The notes: generated by a model from the sequence alone, not told the origin. A stretch of DNA of 64,000 nucleotides from Variovorax paradoxus (GCF_018614955.1 NZ_JAGGNV010000060.1:19450-83449); one strand, 5' to 3'. Positions 24,810-33,456 are shown, counted from the first letter of the stretch. Numbers and translations are program-made.

Positions 24810-25392
24810 CTACATCAGCCCGCGCTGTGCGAGCGACGTCGCCTGGCTCCCGGCGACGACCAGGTGATCAAGCACGCGAACGTCGAGCAGCGAGAGTGAG
24901 GCTTTCAACGCACTCGTCAACGCTTCATCGGCGCGCGACGGCTCGGCCGCACCGCTCGGATGTGTTGTGTGCCACGGCCAGCGCGGCGGCATTGTGATGA
25001 AGGGCCCGGCGTGCGATCTCGCGCGGGTACACGCTGGTCTGGGCGATCGTGCCGCGAAAGAGGTCTTCGACGGCGATCAGCCGATGCTGCGCGTCGAGGT
25101 ACATGACCACGAAGCTCTCGTACGGCTGGCCGGCAAAGTGCAGCTTCAGGTAGTCGGCCACAGCGGTCGGCGAATCGAACACTGGCCGGTCGCTCATCTC
25201 TTCGGCGAGGAGTGCCTGGGCCAGCGAGAGACTGGTCGTCAGCCGACGGCAGCCCGGCAGCGCGGCCAGCTTCTGAAGCGAGCGCCCATGCGCTTCGTAG
25301 AGCGAGGCTGCCTGCGGCCCAACGATCGGGCGCAGTGCTTCGACGATGCGGTGTTGTTGGTCGGTGAAAACGGAGACGGTGCGTGCGGTCAC
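24810..25392 (-). pseudogene. RadC-like JAB/MPN protein with frameshift in the metal motif
   Basis: The frame from GTG 25392 (AGGAG upstream) reads like plasmid RadC proteins: EEMSDRPVFDSPTAVADYL, then YESFVVMYLDAQHRL, then REIARRALHHNAAALAVAHN. It then shifts. One extra base near 24963 turns the expected HPSGAAEPSRADE motif into another frame, where it continues to VLDHLVVAGSQA and a stop at 24810. Without the shift the protein would have about 193 residues and an intact JAMM motif. As written the product ends SERCGRAVARR after 155 residues and lacks the second half of the motif. Confidence 0.78.
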
Positions 25393-25540
25393 GAGGAACT
25401 CCTGTGGGTCGACACAGGCGGGATTGCCTGCGTGACCCCGGGGCACCTCGCCGCAGCGCAGCGCTCAAGGCCGCCGCAGGCGCGCGGCACGCGCCGAGCA
25501 CGCCGAGCGCGCGCAGGGCCTTGAACGCGAGACCGGTGGG
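25393..25540 (-). promoter_or_regulatory. Structured leader L3
   Basis: Hairpin CAGGC (25415-25419), loop GGGATT, GCCTG (25426-25430) is followed by large arms TCAAGGCC (25465-25472) and GGCCTTGA (25517-25524). Nearly the same sequence as L2, 6 kb away, although the genes behind them are unrelated. Confidence 0.72.
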
Positions 25541-25617
25541 GTAGCGTGAACGCACACAGGCAAGCCCTCCCCCACCTCACCAAAACCCGCAGACACGGCC
25601 GCTCCCGATCCCGCGAC

Positions 25618-25714
25618 GGATGCGCAAGGCGGGCGAGCAGGCCCGTCCTCGTGAGGGGATGAGCGCCTCAGCGCGAACCTGGAGCAGCCCGACCGGCGTA
25701 GCCGGGGACGCCCC
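25618..25714. repeat. Leading-region repeat, copy c
   Basis: Carries GGATGCGCAAGGCGG, GGGGATGAGCGC and GCGCGAACCTGGAGCAGC, in the same order as copy a. It lies between leader L3 and the rightward gene at 25849, so it may serve promoters in both directions. Confidence 0.7.
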
Positions 25715-25848
25715 GTCGACGAAGACGGGATTTCGACAATGGCCTCCAAGCCGACCGCACGCGAACACCACAACTGCTGTTAAAAAGACGCCCTGCGCGA
25801 CGGCAAGCACCGCACGCTACAGAAAACAAGCATCCCAAGGAGATCCCG

Positions 25849-26151
25849 ATGAGTCTTGATGCCGACGCTCAACAGCGCCGATGGCTCTCGCTGGGCCATG
25901 GGGGCAAGACCTCGTCGCCCATGAACTGGTGCTATTGGAAGATCGCCGCTCGCCATTGGACGATCCGCGCATCACATGGCTTGGCGGAATACGAACAACG
26001 CCATCGAACCATCCTGTATCAAGGTCGGGAAGTAGTCACGGCCGACACGCAGTGGCGGGCGACCTGGTGCGCGCTGGCTCACTTGTATAGCGATGTACTC
26101 CCTGGCCTGGCGCCACCGCCCCTGTCGGACGTCACGACACACACCCTTTGA
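25849..26151 (+). CDS. Unrecognised 100-residue protein upstream of HEPN gene
   Basis: AAGGAGATCCCG precedes an ATG. The product is rich in Trp and His (MNWCYWKIAARHWTIRASHG) and ends LPGLAPPPLSDVTTHTL. I find no known domain. It ends 8 bp before the HEPN gene in the same direction, so the two are probably one operon. If the HEPN protein is a toxin, this gene would be the candidate antitoxin, but nothing in its sequence proves that. Confidence 0.6.
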   Translation: MSLDADAQQRRWLSLGHGGKTSSPMNWCYWKIAARHWTIRASHGLAEYEQRHRTILYQGREVVTADTQWRATWCALAHLYSDVLPGLAPPPLSDVTTHTL

Positions 26152-26159
26152 GAAGCACC

Positions 26160-26693
26160 ATGTCACGAGCCGGCGCTGCCTTTGACAGCTCGATCGAGGA
26201 CGCCACCGCGCTGCTTCAGCAGTTCGACGCGATCCACAAGGAACAACCCACGACCGCCGAGGTTCTCAAGCGAGCGGGTCTGGTCATGGCGCTGACGGCG
26301 TGGGAAACCTACGTCGAGGATCGTGTCTCCGAGGCCGTGTACGCGCGCCTCAAGGCTGTCAACGGCAGCCCGATCGGAACCTTCGTGAGCAACAAGCTGG
26401 CAGGGGAACTCAAGCGCTTCCACAACCCCAATGCGGAGAAGACGCGCAGGATCTTCGTTGACTATCTGGAGATCGACGTGACGACCGGATGGAAGTGGCT
26501 CCACTTCGAGCCGACAACGGCCCGGAAGATGCTGGACGAGCTGCTCGCCAAGCGGGGCGATGCGGTGCATCGTTCCAAGCCCCTCAACGCAGGCGCGCCG
26601 GCGCCCCATCTGATCAAACGAGACGATCTCGAGAAGGCGATCCGCTTTCTGAAGGGTCTGGTCGAGGCGACCGACAAAGCACTTCATGAATAG
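26160..26693 (+). CDS. HEPN-domain protein (MAE_28990/RiboL-PSP-like)
   Basis: A 177-residue all-helical protein. The pattern GLVMALTAWETYVEDRVSEA near the start and the motif RGDAVH (R132, H137; R-x4-H) near the end are typical of HEPN proteins of the MAE_28990/RiboL-PSP type. Many of these are RNases used in toxin-antitoxin or anti-phage systems. The ATG at 26160 is preferred over 26148 because the first four codons overlap the upstream gene's stop. The assignment to RNase is by family motif only. Confidence 0.68.
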   Translation: MSRAGAAFDSSIEDATALLQQFDAIHKEQPTTAEVLKRAGLVMALTAWETYVEDRVSEAVYARLKAVNGSPIGTFVSNKLAGELKRFHNPNAEKTRRIFVDYLEIDVTTGWKWLHFEPTTARKMLDELLAKRGDAVHRSKPLNAGAPAPHLIKRDDLEKAIRFLKGLVEATDKALHE

Positions 26694-26856
26694 CGCACGT
26701 TGGCTCTGCCATGCTGCTCGAGAATGTCTTCATCGACGGGCGCGTCTCGCAACAACAGCGATGCCACCCGTAGGCCGCTGCATCCCACGCCTGCTGGTTA
26801 ATCCTGAAACGAGCGGCACGGTGGCCGCTGCGCGTCGCTCGAAGGTGCAGCCCCCT

Positions 26857-27912
26857 TCAGGTTTTGTCGTCGAGTAACCGTTGACGTGCGGCGGCAATCG
26901 ATTGATGGAGCTTTGCTTGCAACACTTCCCTGGGAGGTAGCACGGTAAGAAACTCGGCGACATGGATGCCGCTCTTGTCGAGTTCGAGCAGTTCGACCTG
27001 CTCTTGCTTTTTGCCGGCGCACAGGATGATGCCCAAGGGAGGATCTTCCTCCGCTTCCGTCTCGTGCTTGGCTAGCCACCGCAGATAGAGTTCCATCTGC
27101 CCTTTGTATTCCGCGCGGAACTCGCCCACCTTGAGATCCACGGCAACCAGGCGCTTGAGCTTGCGGTTGTAGAACAGCAGGTCGATGTAGAAGTCGTCCT
27201 GGTCGATCTGAATACGCTTCTGCCTCGCTACGAACGTGAACCCGGCACCCAGTTCAAGGAGGAATTTTTCGATCTCGCGCAGGATTGCATCCTCGAGGTC
27301 GCGCTCAAGGTATCGATCGTTGAGGCCAAGAAAGTCTAGAACGTAGGGGTCCTTCAGGAGCAGATCGGCTGAGGGGCGCCGCGTCTGCCGCAGCGTTGCA
27401 ATATCGTGTTGGATGGTCGTTTCCGGCTGTTTGGAAATTGCCGAGCGCTCGTAGAGCATGCTTCCGATGCGCTCCTGCAGTTGCCGCGACGACCAGTTCT
27501 CGAGCCGGCAAAGCTCGGTGTAGAAATCTCGCTTCGTCGCATCGTCCAGATACATCAACGTCTTGATGTGCGTCCAGCTCAATTGTCCCCGCAGCGCGGA
27601 GACAGTCTGTTCGTCCGGAAAAGTCTCCGCGACGCGGAGACAATGTCGAAGTTGCTTCTCGCCCCAGCCACGACCGTACTGGCTCGTCAGCTGGAGGGCG
27701 ACGGCTCGAACGACCTGTTCACCATAGGCACCTCGCTCGCCTTTCAGCACATGGGACCGTAGACGCTGCCCGATTTGCCAGTAGAGCAGCGTCAACTCAG
27801 CGTTGACTGCTGCTGCGGCGCGCGTGCGCGCGCGGTCGATCAGCTCGCGCAGCTCCGTGACGAGCTCAGCCTCAACGTTCTGAAGCGATGTCGAATTCTT
27901 CACTTCTTTCAT
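26857..27912 (-). CDS. YhcG-type PDDEXK nuclease (DUF1016)
   Basis: A 351-residue protein. The N-terminal DUF1016 domain (AELTLLYWQIGQRLRSHVL, YGRGWGEKQLRHCLRVAETF, LSWTHIKTLMYLDD) is followed by a PDDEXK nuclease domain with DFYIDLLFYNRKLKRLVAVD and LKVGEF. YhcG proteins are widespread; some take part in DNA repair or act beside restriction systems. A GTG at 27963 would add 17 residues, but ATG 27912 has a better upstream GCAGGG. It is convergent with the HEPN gene and lies downstream of rep. The 26694-26856 gap shows no gene. Confidence 0.85.
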   Translation of the reverse strand: MKEVKNSTSLQNVEAELVTELRELIDRARTRAAAAVNAELTLLYWQIGQRLRSHVLKGERGAYGEQVVRAVALQLTSQYGRGWGEKQLRHCLRVAETFPDEQTVSALRGQLSWTHIKTLMYLDDATKRDFYTELCRLENWSSRQLQERIGSMLYERSAISKQPETTIQHDIATLRQTRRPSADLLLKDPYVLDFLGLNDRYLERDLEDAILREIEKFLLELGAGFTFVARQKRIQIDQDDFYIDLLFYNRKLKRLVAVDLKVGEFRAEYKGQMELYLRWLAKHETEAEEDPPLGIILCAGKKQEQVELLELDKSGIHVAEFLTVLPPREVLQAKLHQSIAAARQRLLDDKT

Positions 27913-28042
27913 CCGAACGCCCTGCTCGCGCTTATCAGACGCCTCTTGGCCATCGGAATACACCGGTGGGCAGCTTCGGTTCCATCAAGCGTGCACTCCA
28001 ACAAATTCATTCGAGTGATCGCGCCGTGGGCCCCGGGCGAAT

Positions 28043-29389
28043 TCATGCGGTCGGCGCTGCTGCGATGGTAAGCAGCTCCTTGTCGGTGGGCTTGTTCCAA
28101 TTCGGACCATAGGCGCCAGCGGCGTAGAAGCTGACCATCTCATGGCGCACCATGGGGTGGGCCCAGCCCTTCCCGACCAATCGCTGAATCACGGCCGGGT
28201 GCGCATTTCGACGCACCAGATCCTCCTGGAGTCCTTGCACCAGCTCGGCCTGACGTTCCGAAGGCAGTGCAGCCAGTTCGGCCGCCAGCAGCTCGATGCG
28301 TTCCGCAAGCCATTTCTTTTCCCATTGGGCCAGCCTGTCGCTCGGTGCCACGCGCACGACTTCCGGCTCCTTGGCCGCCACGGCCTTCTCGCTCGCCTCT
28401 TCCTGCGCCGCCAGATGGCCCGGCAGCACGCTTTTCAAGTAGCGTAGCGGATCGCGCAGCGGCTCCGGGAAGGCGCTGGCCGCGCGTTTCTCGACCGCCT
28501 CGATCGCGGTGGCGACGGCCGCGTCGCCGAACTCCTCGATCAGCCGCTCGATCCGGGTGTGGTCAATGCCCAGCCGCTCCGCGCTCGCCAGGACAGCGAC
28601 ATCGACCGGCTCGGCGGCCGAGCGTTGCTGCAGCGCCAGAACCCGCTGAGGCTTCTTGCGTACGGTGAACTGAAGATCCGAAACGAACCGCCCCGCCTTG
28701 AACTCGAGCATTTCGATCTCGATGTCCGCCAGGGCATTGATTTCGGCGAGCGCGGGCCGCAGGGTGTCGCGCTTGAAGATGCGGTACTCGAGCCGCTGCA
28801 ACCGTTCGTCGTCGGGCCGCCCCAGCAACACCGGCCTCCACCAGGACCATGCCTTGCGCGCCGTCTGCCCGACCCCCAGGTACCTGGAACAGATCTCGTA
28901 GAGCGCCACCGCGGGATGGGAGCCCAGTTGCGAGATGACTTCGAGCGACAGCTTCGCAAAGATTTCCGGATCCAGTAGTTCGTTGCGCATATTCACCGCA
29001 TACGACCATTCCACCCAAATCTGCCCGCGTTCCTTGACGAGCCTTGCATGGGAGAGCATGCCGCACACATCCCACGTTTGCCACTCGCCCGCAGTGGGCG
29101 ACTGCCACTCCACCAGCGTGGTGATCATCGAACGCAGGTGCGTCTTGATGATTTTCATGTCCCCGCTGTTGTAGTCGAGGCCTTTGACGATGTCGGTCAA
29201 GGCGGCGCGAAACGTTTCTCGCTCCAGACCCTGGTTCTGGGCGATGTGAAGCAGCACATTCCACGTTCTGCGACCCAAGGCCGTGATCTTGTTGTTCTGG
29301 GGAACCAGCGCCAGTGAGAACACGGGCTTCAGCAATGGGACCGGCCCGCGCGGTGGCGTCGACACTTCTCGGGTTGATGCTGTGGACAT
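28043..29389 (-). CDS. rep: Plasmid replication initiator (Rep_3-like)
   Basis: A 448-residue protein. The N-terminal half fits winged-helix initiators (ALGRRTWNVLLHIAQNQGL, then YNSGDMKIIKTHLRSMITTL, then LGSHPAVALYEICSRYLGVG). A second winged-helix-like part follows, and a long charged C-terminal extension (EKKWLAERIELLAAELAALP) ends the protein. Such proteins bind iterons and open oriV. An iteron-bearing AT-rich region lies directly upstream, and parA is divergent. The length exceeds that of small Rep_3 proteins of about 300 residues because of the C-terminal extension. Confidence 0.85.
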   Translation of the reverse strand: MSTASTREVSTPPRGPVPLLKPVFSLALVPQNNKITALGRRTWNVLLHIAQNQGLERETFRAALTDIVKGLDYNSGDMKIIKTHLRSMITTLVEWQSPTAGEWQTWDVCGMLSHARLVKERGQIWVEWSYAVNMRNELLDPEIFAKLSLEVISQLGSHPAVALYEICSRYLGVGQTARKAWSWWRPVLLGRPDDERLQRLEYRIFKRDTLRPALAEINALADIEIEMLEFKAGRFVSDLQFTVRKKPQRVLALQQRSAAEPVDVAVLASAERLGIDHTRIERLIEEFGDAAVATAIEAVEKRAASAFPEPLRDPLRYLKSVLPGHLAAQEEASEKAVAAKEPEVVRVAPSDRLAQWEKKWLAERIELLAAELAALPSERQAELVQGLQEDLVRRNAHPAVIQRLVGKGWAHPMVRHEMVSFYAAGAYGPNWNKPTDKELLTIAAAPTA

Positions 29390-29459
29390 GGCCGCGACTG
29401 TAGCGCAGCGGGCGGTTCATGTGAAACATCGATTCACTTGTCGAAGTTGCGCTTTCGCG

Positions 29460-29760
29460 TTACGCCTCACTGTAAAAGCTCCGCTTCCTGTATCCGGCAT
29501 TGCAGTATTTCGGTCGTCGCGCTCACTGTAAAAGCTCCGGCTTGGAGGCTTCAAGGGGGCAAAACGGGCGAAAAGGCCCGGGTGGACGGGCACATGCGCC
29601 AACGACCGTATCCACTCCGGCTGCGGCCTGAACATGCTCCACATCCAACCGTATCCACTCAGACTTCCACTGAAAAACCTCCACAGTCTACTGAACATCC
29701 TCCAAAAACCCACTTAAGTTATTGATTTTATTGGCGATTTTCGTCTCAAAGAGTTCAAAG
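29460..29760. other. oriV: Probable oriV with iterons
   Basis: Imperfect iterons CTGTAAAAGCTCCG (29470, 29526), CTGAACATGCTCCAC (29628), CTGAAAAACCTCCAC (29670) and CTGAACATCCTCCAA (29691) lie between rep and parA. The last three are spaced 42 and 21 bp, i.e. whole helical turns. CCGTATCCACTC is also repeated at 29606 and 29649. An AT-rich stretch rich in TT steps follows at 29713-29745 and could be the unwinding element. No DnaA box is certain. Confidence 0.75.
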
Positions 29761-29910
29761 GGTTGAAGGTATTCGACCTCTAAAAAATCCTCGGACGGGG
29801 TTTGTGGAGCTTTTTCAGGAAAGGGGAAGCAAGGATTGGACGAAACTTCGCGCGTTTGCGTAAAACACGTCCACCGCGCACAATCAAGCCGTCAATCACC
29901 AACTCGTTCA

Positions 29911-31155
29911 ATGATGGAAATACGACCCCAGATCACGCTGGCCAGCGTGCACCAGCAGGCCGAAGATGCGGCAGCCATGTTGTCGAGCATCCGCTCGGCG
30001 ATGCTGGCGCCGATGGTTCGCAAGGCAGCGCCGTCCTTCAGCGCCGACCAGGTGGCCACCCTGTGCGAGGCCACCTCGCGCGGTTCGTTCGCCCACCGGG
30101 TCGCGAGCCGCAAGGATATGCCTTCGGGGACATTGGTGTCCAACGGTCGCAAGAGGCTGTTCACCTTGGCCGAGACCCGCCAGTGGGTGCGGGACTACCG
30201 CAAGCAGATGCTGCGCCCGGAAGATGCGGAAGCGATCACGATTTCCATCGCGAACTTCAAGGGGGGCACAACAAAGACCACCACGGCCATGACGCTGGCC
30301 CAGGGGCTGACGCTGCTGGGTCACAAGGTACTCGTGATCGACACCGATCCTCAGGCCTCGCTGACCACCCTCTTCGGCATCCTCCCCGATGTCGAGATCA
30401 GCGCCAAGGACACGATCATGTCGCTGGCCGATGGCTCATCGATGACCGTGCGTCCGATGATCCGAAGCACGTATTGGGACGGACTGGACCTGGTGCCAGC
30501 CGCGAGCTCGCTGTTCGACGCCGAGTTCATGCTGCCCTCCCGTCAAGGCAAGGAGGGATTGTCGGGCTTCGAGTTTTACAGGGTTCTGGATCTCGGGATC
30601 GATGACGTGCGCGCAGACTACGACGTGATCATCATCGACAGCCCCCCTGCCCTGTCCTATCTGACGATCAACGCGCTGATGGCGGCCAACGGCATCATCA
30701 TGCCGTTGCCTCCTGAGACACTCGACTTCGCCTCTTCCACCCAGTTCTGGTCCCTGTTCTCCGACCTGACCCAGACAATGTTGGAGGGCCGCGGGCAAAC
30801 CAAGAACTTCGATTTCATCAACATTCTCTTGTCTCGCGTGCCGCCCAAAGCTGGGCGCGGGGCGTCGACCACAGCGGATGCCGTGCGGGAATGGATTGGC
30901 GCCACCTACAAGGAGAAGGTGCTGCCGTTGGAGATTCCGCGCACGTCGATCGCCTCCCAGAAGTCGTCCGGGTTCGGGACCGTCTACGACAGCGAGGCGG
31001 GCGACGCCAAGGACAAGACGTACAAGCGTGCCCGGGACGCCTATGACCTCTTTGTACAGCACATCGAGGTCTCGATTCGTAATGCCTGGGCAAGGCAGTT
31101 GCCGGCCCAGGCAGGGGGTTTGTACGGTACAAACCCCCTGCGGGTGGAGGCCTGA
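29911..31155 (+). CDS. parA: ParA partition ATPase (type Ia)
   Basis: A 414-residue protein. An N-terminal region of about 105 residues with an HTH-like domain (TLCEATSRGSFAHRVASRKD, NGRKRLFTLAETRQW) is followed by the ParA ATPase with Walker A KGGTTKTTT, VIDTDPQASLT and Walker B region IIIDSPPALSYLT. Such long ParA proteins also repress their own promoter. The start at 29911 (MMEIRPQ) is chosen because upstream codons to 29836 show no conservation; no strong Shine-Dalgarno is present. The 3' end contains one of two parS-like palindromes. Confidence 0.92.
   Translation: MMEIRPQITLASVHQQAEDAAAMLSSIRSAMLAPMVRKAAPSFSADQVATLCEATSRGSFAHRVASRKDMPSGTLVSNGRKRLFTLAETRQWVRDYRKQMLRPEDAEAITISIANFKGGTTKTTTAMTLAQGLTLLGHKVLVIDTDPQASLTTLFGILPDVEISAKDTIMSLADGSSMTVRPMIRSTYWDGLDLVPAASSLFDAEFMLPSRQGKEGLSGFEFYRVLDLGIDDVRADYDVIIIDSPPALSYLTINALMAANGIIMPLPPETLDFASSTQFWSLFSDLTQTMLEGRGQTKNFDFINILLSRVPPKAGRGASTTADAVREWIGATYKEKVLPLEIPRTSIASQKSSGFGTVYDSEAGDAKDKTYKRARDAYDLFVQHIEVSIRNAWARQLPAQAGGLYGTNPLRVEA
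31111..31141. promoter_or_regulatory. parS: parS-like palindrome 1
   Basis: GTTTGTACGGTACAAAC at 31118-31134 is a perfect palindrome around one central base. It is extended on both sides by GCAGGGG/CCCCTGC, so 31 bases in total are symmetric. It lies inside the last codons of parA. Identical 17-bp core recurs exactly 100 bp downstream. Confidence 0.75.
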
Positions 31156-31217
31156 GGGGCCAGCATGTGTATGAATCGAGCCCGAACCACCTTCCCAAGC
31201 GCGAGTTGCCTCAAGGG

Positions 31218-31234
31218 GTTTGTACGGTACAAAC
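31218..31234. promoter_or_regulatory. parS: parS-like palindrome 2
   Basis: Second perfect copy of GTTTGTACGGTACAAAC, in the parA-parB gap. The flanks are only partly symmetric (GG/CC), unlike copy 1. Two equal sites next to parAB are a usual centromere arrangement. Confidence 0.75.
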
Positions 31235-31390
31235 CACCTGGTTCCCAACGTCGCACCGAGGCCCAGATGCTCGTTGTGCAGCGGCGGGGTACCGCGAGGA
31301 GACAACCTGCCTAGCAGGGGCTGCACGCAATTTCTCCCACTTCGCAACGCCGCGCAGAGCGCTGGATAGAACTGAACAAGGAAATAGGCA

Positions 31391-32494
31391 ATGGCGAACA
31401 AAGACATGGTGAAGCGCGCGTTCAGCGTCACGGCGAATCTCCCCATCCCAGGCCAACATCGGCGGGACGGCACATCAGGGTCCGAGGCAGCCGAGGAGGG
31501 CGCAAGGATTTCAGCAGCGCCCGCCACGATCCCGCCCTCCGTGCCCAACGAACAGGTTGCGGCTTCCGCGGCGCCCAAGACCGGGCCAGGCTCCATGTTG
31601 GCCTTCATGACCGAACAGTCCGAAGTGCATCGTGAGGTAGTGCGCCTTCGCGAGCGCCTGGGCGAATTCGACGGCGCGCAAGCGACGCGGCGTATCGATC
31701 CGAAGCTGATCAAGGCCTCCAGTTGGGCCAACCGGGATATGTCGCACTTCAAGACGCAAGCTTTCACTAGTTTGAAAGAGGAAATCGCGAGTGCGGGCGG
31801 CAATGTTCAGCCGATCAAGGTGCGTCCGATCGAAGGTGCGGCCGCAGGATCGCCGAGCTTCGAGATCGTCTTCGGCCATCGTCGGCATCAGGCGTGCCTG
31901 GAGCTGGGCCTCCCGGTGCTGGCGCTCGTGCAACCAGACATGAGGGACGCTGAACTCTTCGTCGAGATGGAGCGCGAGAATCGCGAGCGTGAGGACCTGT
32001 CTGCCTGGGAGCAGGGCGTTATGTACATGCGTGCGCTGGAGCAGGGCCTTTTCCCGTCCGCCAAGCAACTGGCCGCCGCAATCGATCGGGACATGGGCAA
32101 CATCAGCAAGGCGATGGCCCTGGCCAAACTCCCGAGCGAGGTCGTCCGTGCGTTCGGTTCGCCCTTGAATCTGCAGTTCCGCTGGGCCACGCCGCTCAAG
32201 GATGCGCATCAGCGCGATCCCGAGGGCTTGCTTGCCGCATCGCGTGAACTCGCGGCCAGGGTGCCGCCGCCTTCGCCGGCGGAGGTCTTCCTCGAACTCA
32301 CCACGCATGGCGGGATCCAGAGGCAAGCGCCAGGATCCACGACCGAATGGAAAGATGACGATGGCAAACGCATTGCGTCTCTTGTCGTGGACCGTAAGGG
32401 GAGGGCGACCCTGTCCTTTGACCAGCCGATGGGGGAGGCCCAACGCCGAAAGCTGACCAAGATGATCGACACCTTCGTTGGCACCAAGGCCTGA
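31391..32494 (+). CDS. parB: ParB partition protein
   Basis: A 367-residue protein. A disordered N-terminus of about 90 residues carries the ParA-stimulating region (MVKRAFSVTANLP). The ParB domain follows (VQPIKVRPIEG, FEIVFGHRRHQACLELGLPV, ERENREREDLSAWEQGVMY). The HTH segment is FPSAKQLAAAIDRDMGNISKAM and a dimerisation domain ends the protein. It pairs with parA upstream and probably binds the two palindromes at 31118 and 31218. It is distinct from the larger ParB-like gene at 14448. Confidence 0.92.
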   Translation: MANKDMVKRAFSVTANLPIPGQHRRDGTSGSEAAEEGARISAAPATIPPSVPNEQVAASAAPKTGPGSMLAFMTEQSEVHREVVRLRERLGEFDGAQATRRIDPKLIKASSWANRDMSHFKTQAFTSLKEEIASAGGNVQPIKVRPIEGAAAGSPSFEIVFGHRRHQACLELGLPVLALVQPDMRDAELFVEMERENREREDLSAWEQGVMYMRALEQGLFPSAKQLAAAIDRDMGNISKAMALAKLPSEVVRAFGSPLNLQFRWATPLKDAHQRDPEGLLAASRELAARVPPPSPAEVFLELTTHGGIQRQAPGSTTEWKDDDGKRIASLVVDRKGRATLSFDQPMGEAQRRKLTKMIDTFVGTKA

Positions 32495-33228
32495 GGGGGC
32501 GCACCTCGGGACCGTAGCAAATGCCGCATGGAGTGTGCGCTCACCCACTATTGTAAACAGCGAATGAGGCGAGGCTAATTAGGAGCGGAGCGCTGGCAGT
32601 TGTCGATTGGTGCCTAGGACGCATGCTCGGGGCATTGCGGCATCAAGGCCTTAAGACCGGATCTTTCAGGCTACTTCGAACCACTGCGCATCACGGTTTA
32701 ATTTTTCGGGCTGGTTTTTCACCCATCTTTGAATTTCCGGACCGTGCGAGCAGCTCACTAGCTGCTGGCGGCCGGGCCGCGGACAGCCGGTTATGGCCTA
32801 GAGGCGCAGACATAAGGCTTCTCACCCGATCGACCCACGGCCAGCGCGCTCGAGCGCCTTCTGCTCTTCTCGAAGGTCAGCACGGACGTTGATTCTTCGA
32901 GACGCATGCGGACATAGGCCCGCACCTGCTCGAAGACCCTCAGCATAAGCGGGGTCACGCGGAACGATGTGCCAGTGCTCCAGCCCTTCATCGAACAGCA
33001 GTCCGAAGCCGAAAAATTCAATGCCATCAAGGAGTTAGGATGATGATCTCACAAAAGTCGCTGCGTGACCAGCTAAAATCGCCTTGATGATTATGTAGAT
33101 AACCATCGGACTGGATCGACTGGAAACAACGGACATCCGCTTGGCATGAAAGGGGAGGGCGTGGCACCGCGGTTTCACTGGGCCCACCGCATCCGTCCAG
33201 GTTTTAATCGGCTATTTTCCTTTTGAAC
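32495..33228. other. Intergenic region between parB and the integrase module
   Basis: No convincing gene in about 730 bases. At about 32930-33045 a rightward frame (GVTRNDVPVLQPFIEQQSEA…KELG, stop) has coding-like composition and may be the end of a lost gene. The 33040-33200 part is relatively AT-rich and probably carries the promoter of the small gene and integrase. Confidence 0.4.
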
Positions 33229-33456
33229 ATGACCACCGTGCCGACGCCGTCGCAGATCGCCAGCCTCGATGACGAGCGCCTCGAGCAGCTTGCCGTCGGT
33301 TGGCGCGCGCAGGCGCTGCGAGGCGACCGAAGGGCCAACGGCCTGGCGCATGCGTTCGAGGTCGAGCGGCGCAGGCGCCTGCGGGAGAGTCAGCTGCTGC
33401 AGCTCGACCCCCTGGAGCCGATCGCACCGCGCAAGGCGTGGTGGAAGTTCTGGTGA
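33229..33456 (+). CDS. Small partner protein of the integrase
   Basis: A 75-residue protein MTTVPTPSQIASLDDERLEQ… with an Arg-rich helical middle (LRGDRRANGLAHAFEVERRRR) and aromatic end RKAWWKFW. It overlaps the integrase start by GTGA, so both are translated together. I recognise the combination with this type of integrase but not a function; regulation of recombination is only a guess. Confidence 0.65.
   Translation: MTTVPTPSQIASLDDERLEQLAVGWRAQALRGDRRANGLAHAFEVERRRRLRESQLLQLDPLEPIAPRKAWWKFW

Noticed and set aside
30436..31803. 455-codon leftward frame opposite parA and parB
   Set aside because: Crosses two strong genes and both palindromes; composition is that of a shadow.
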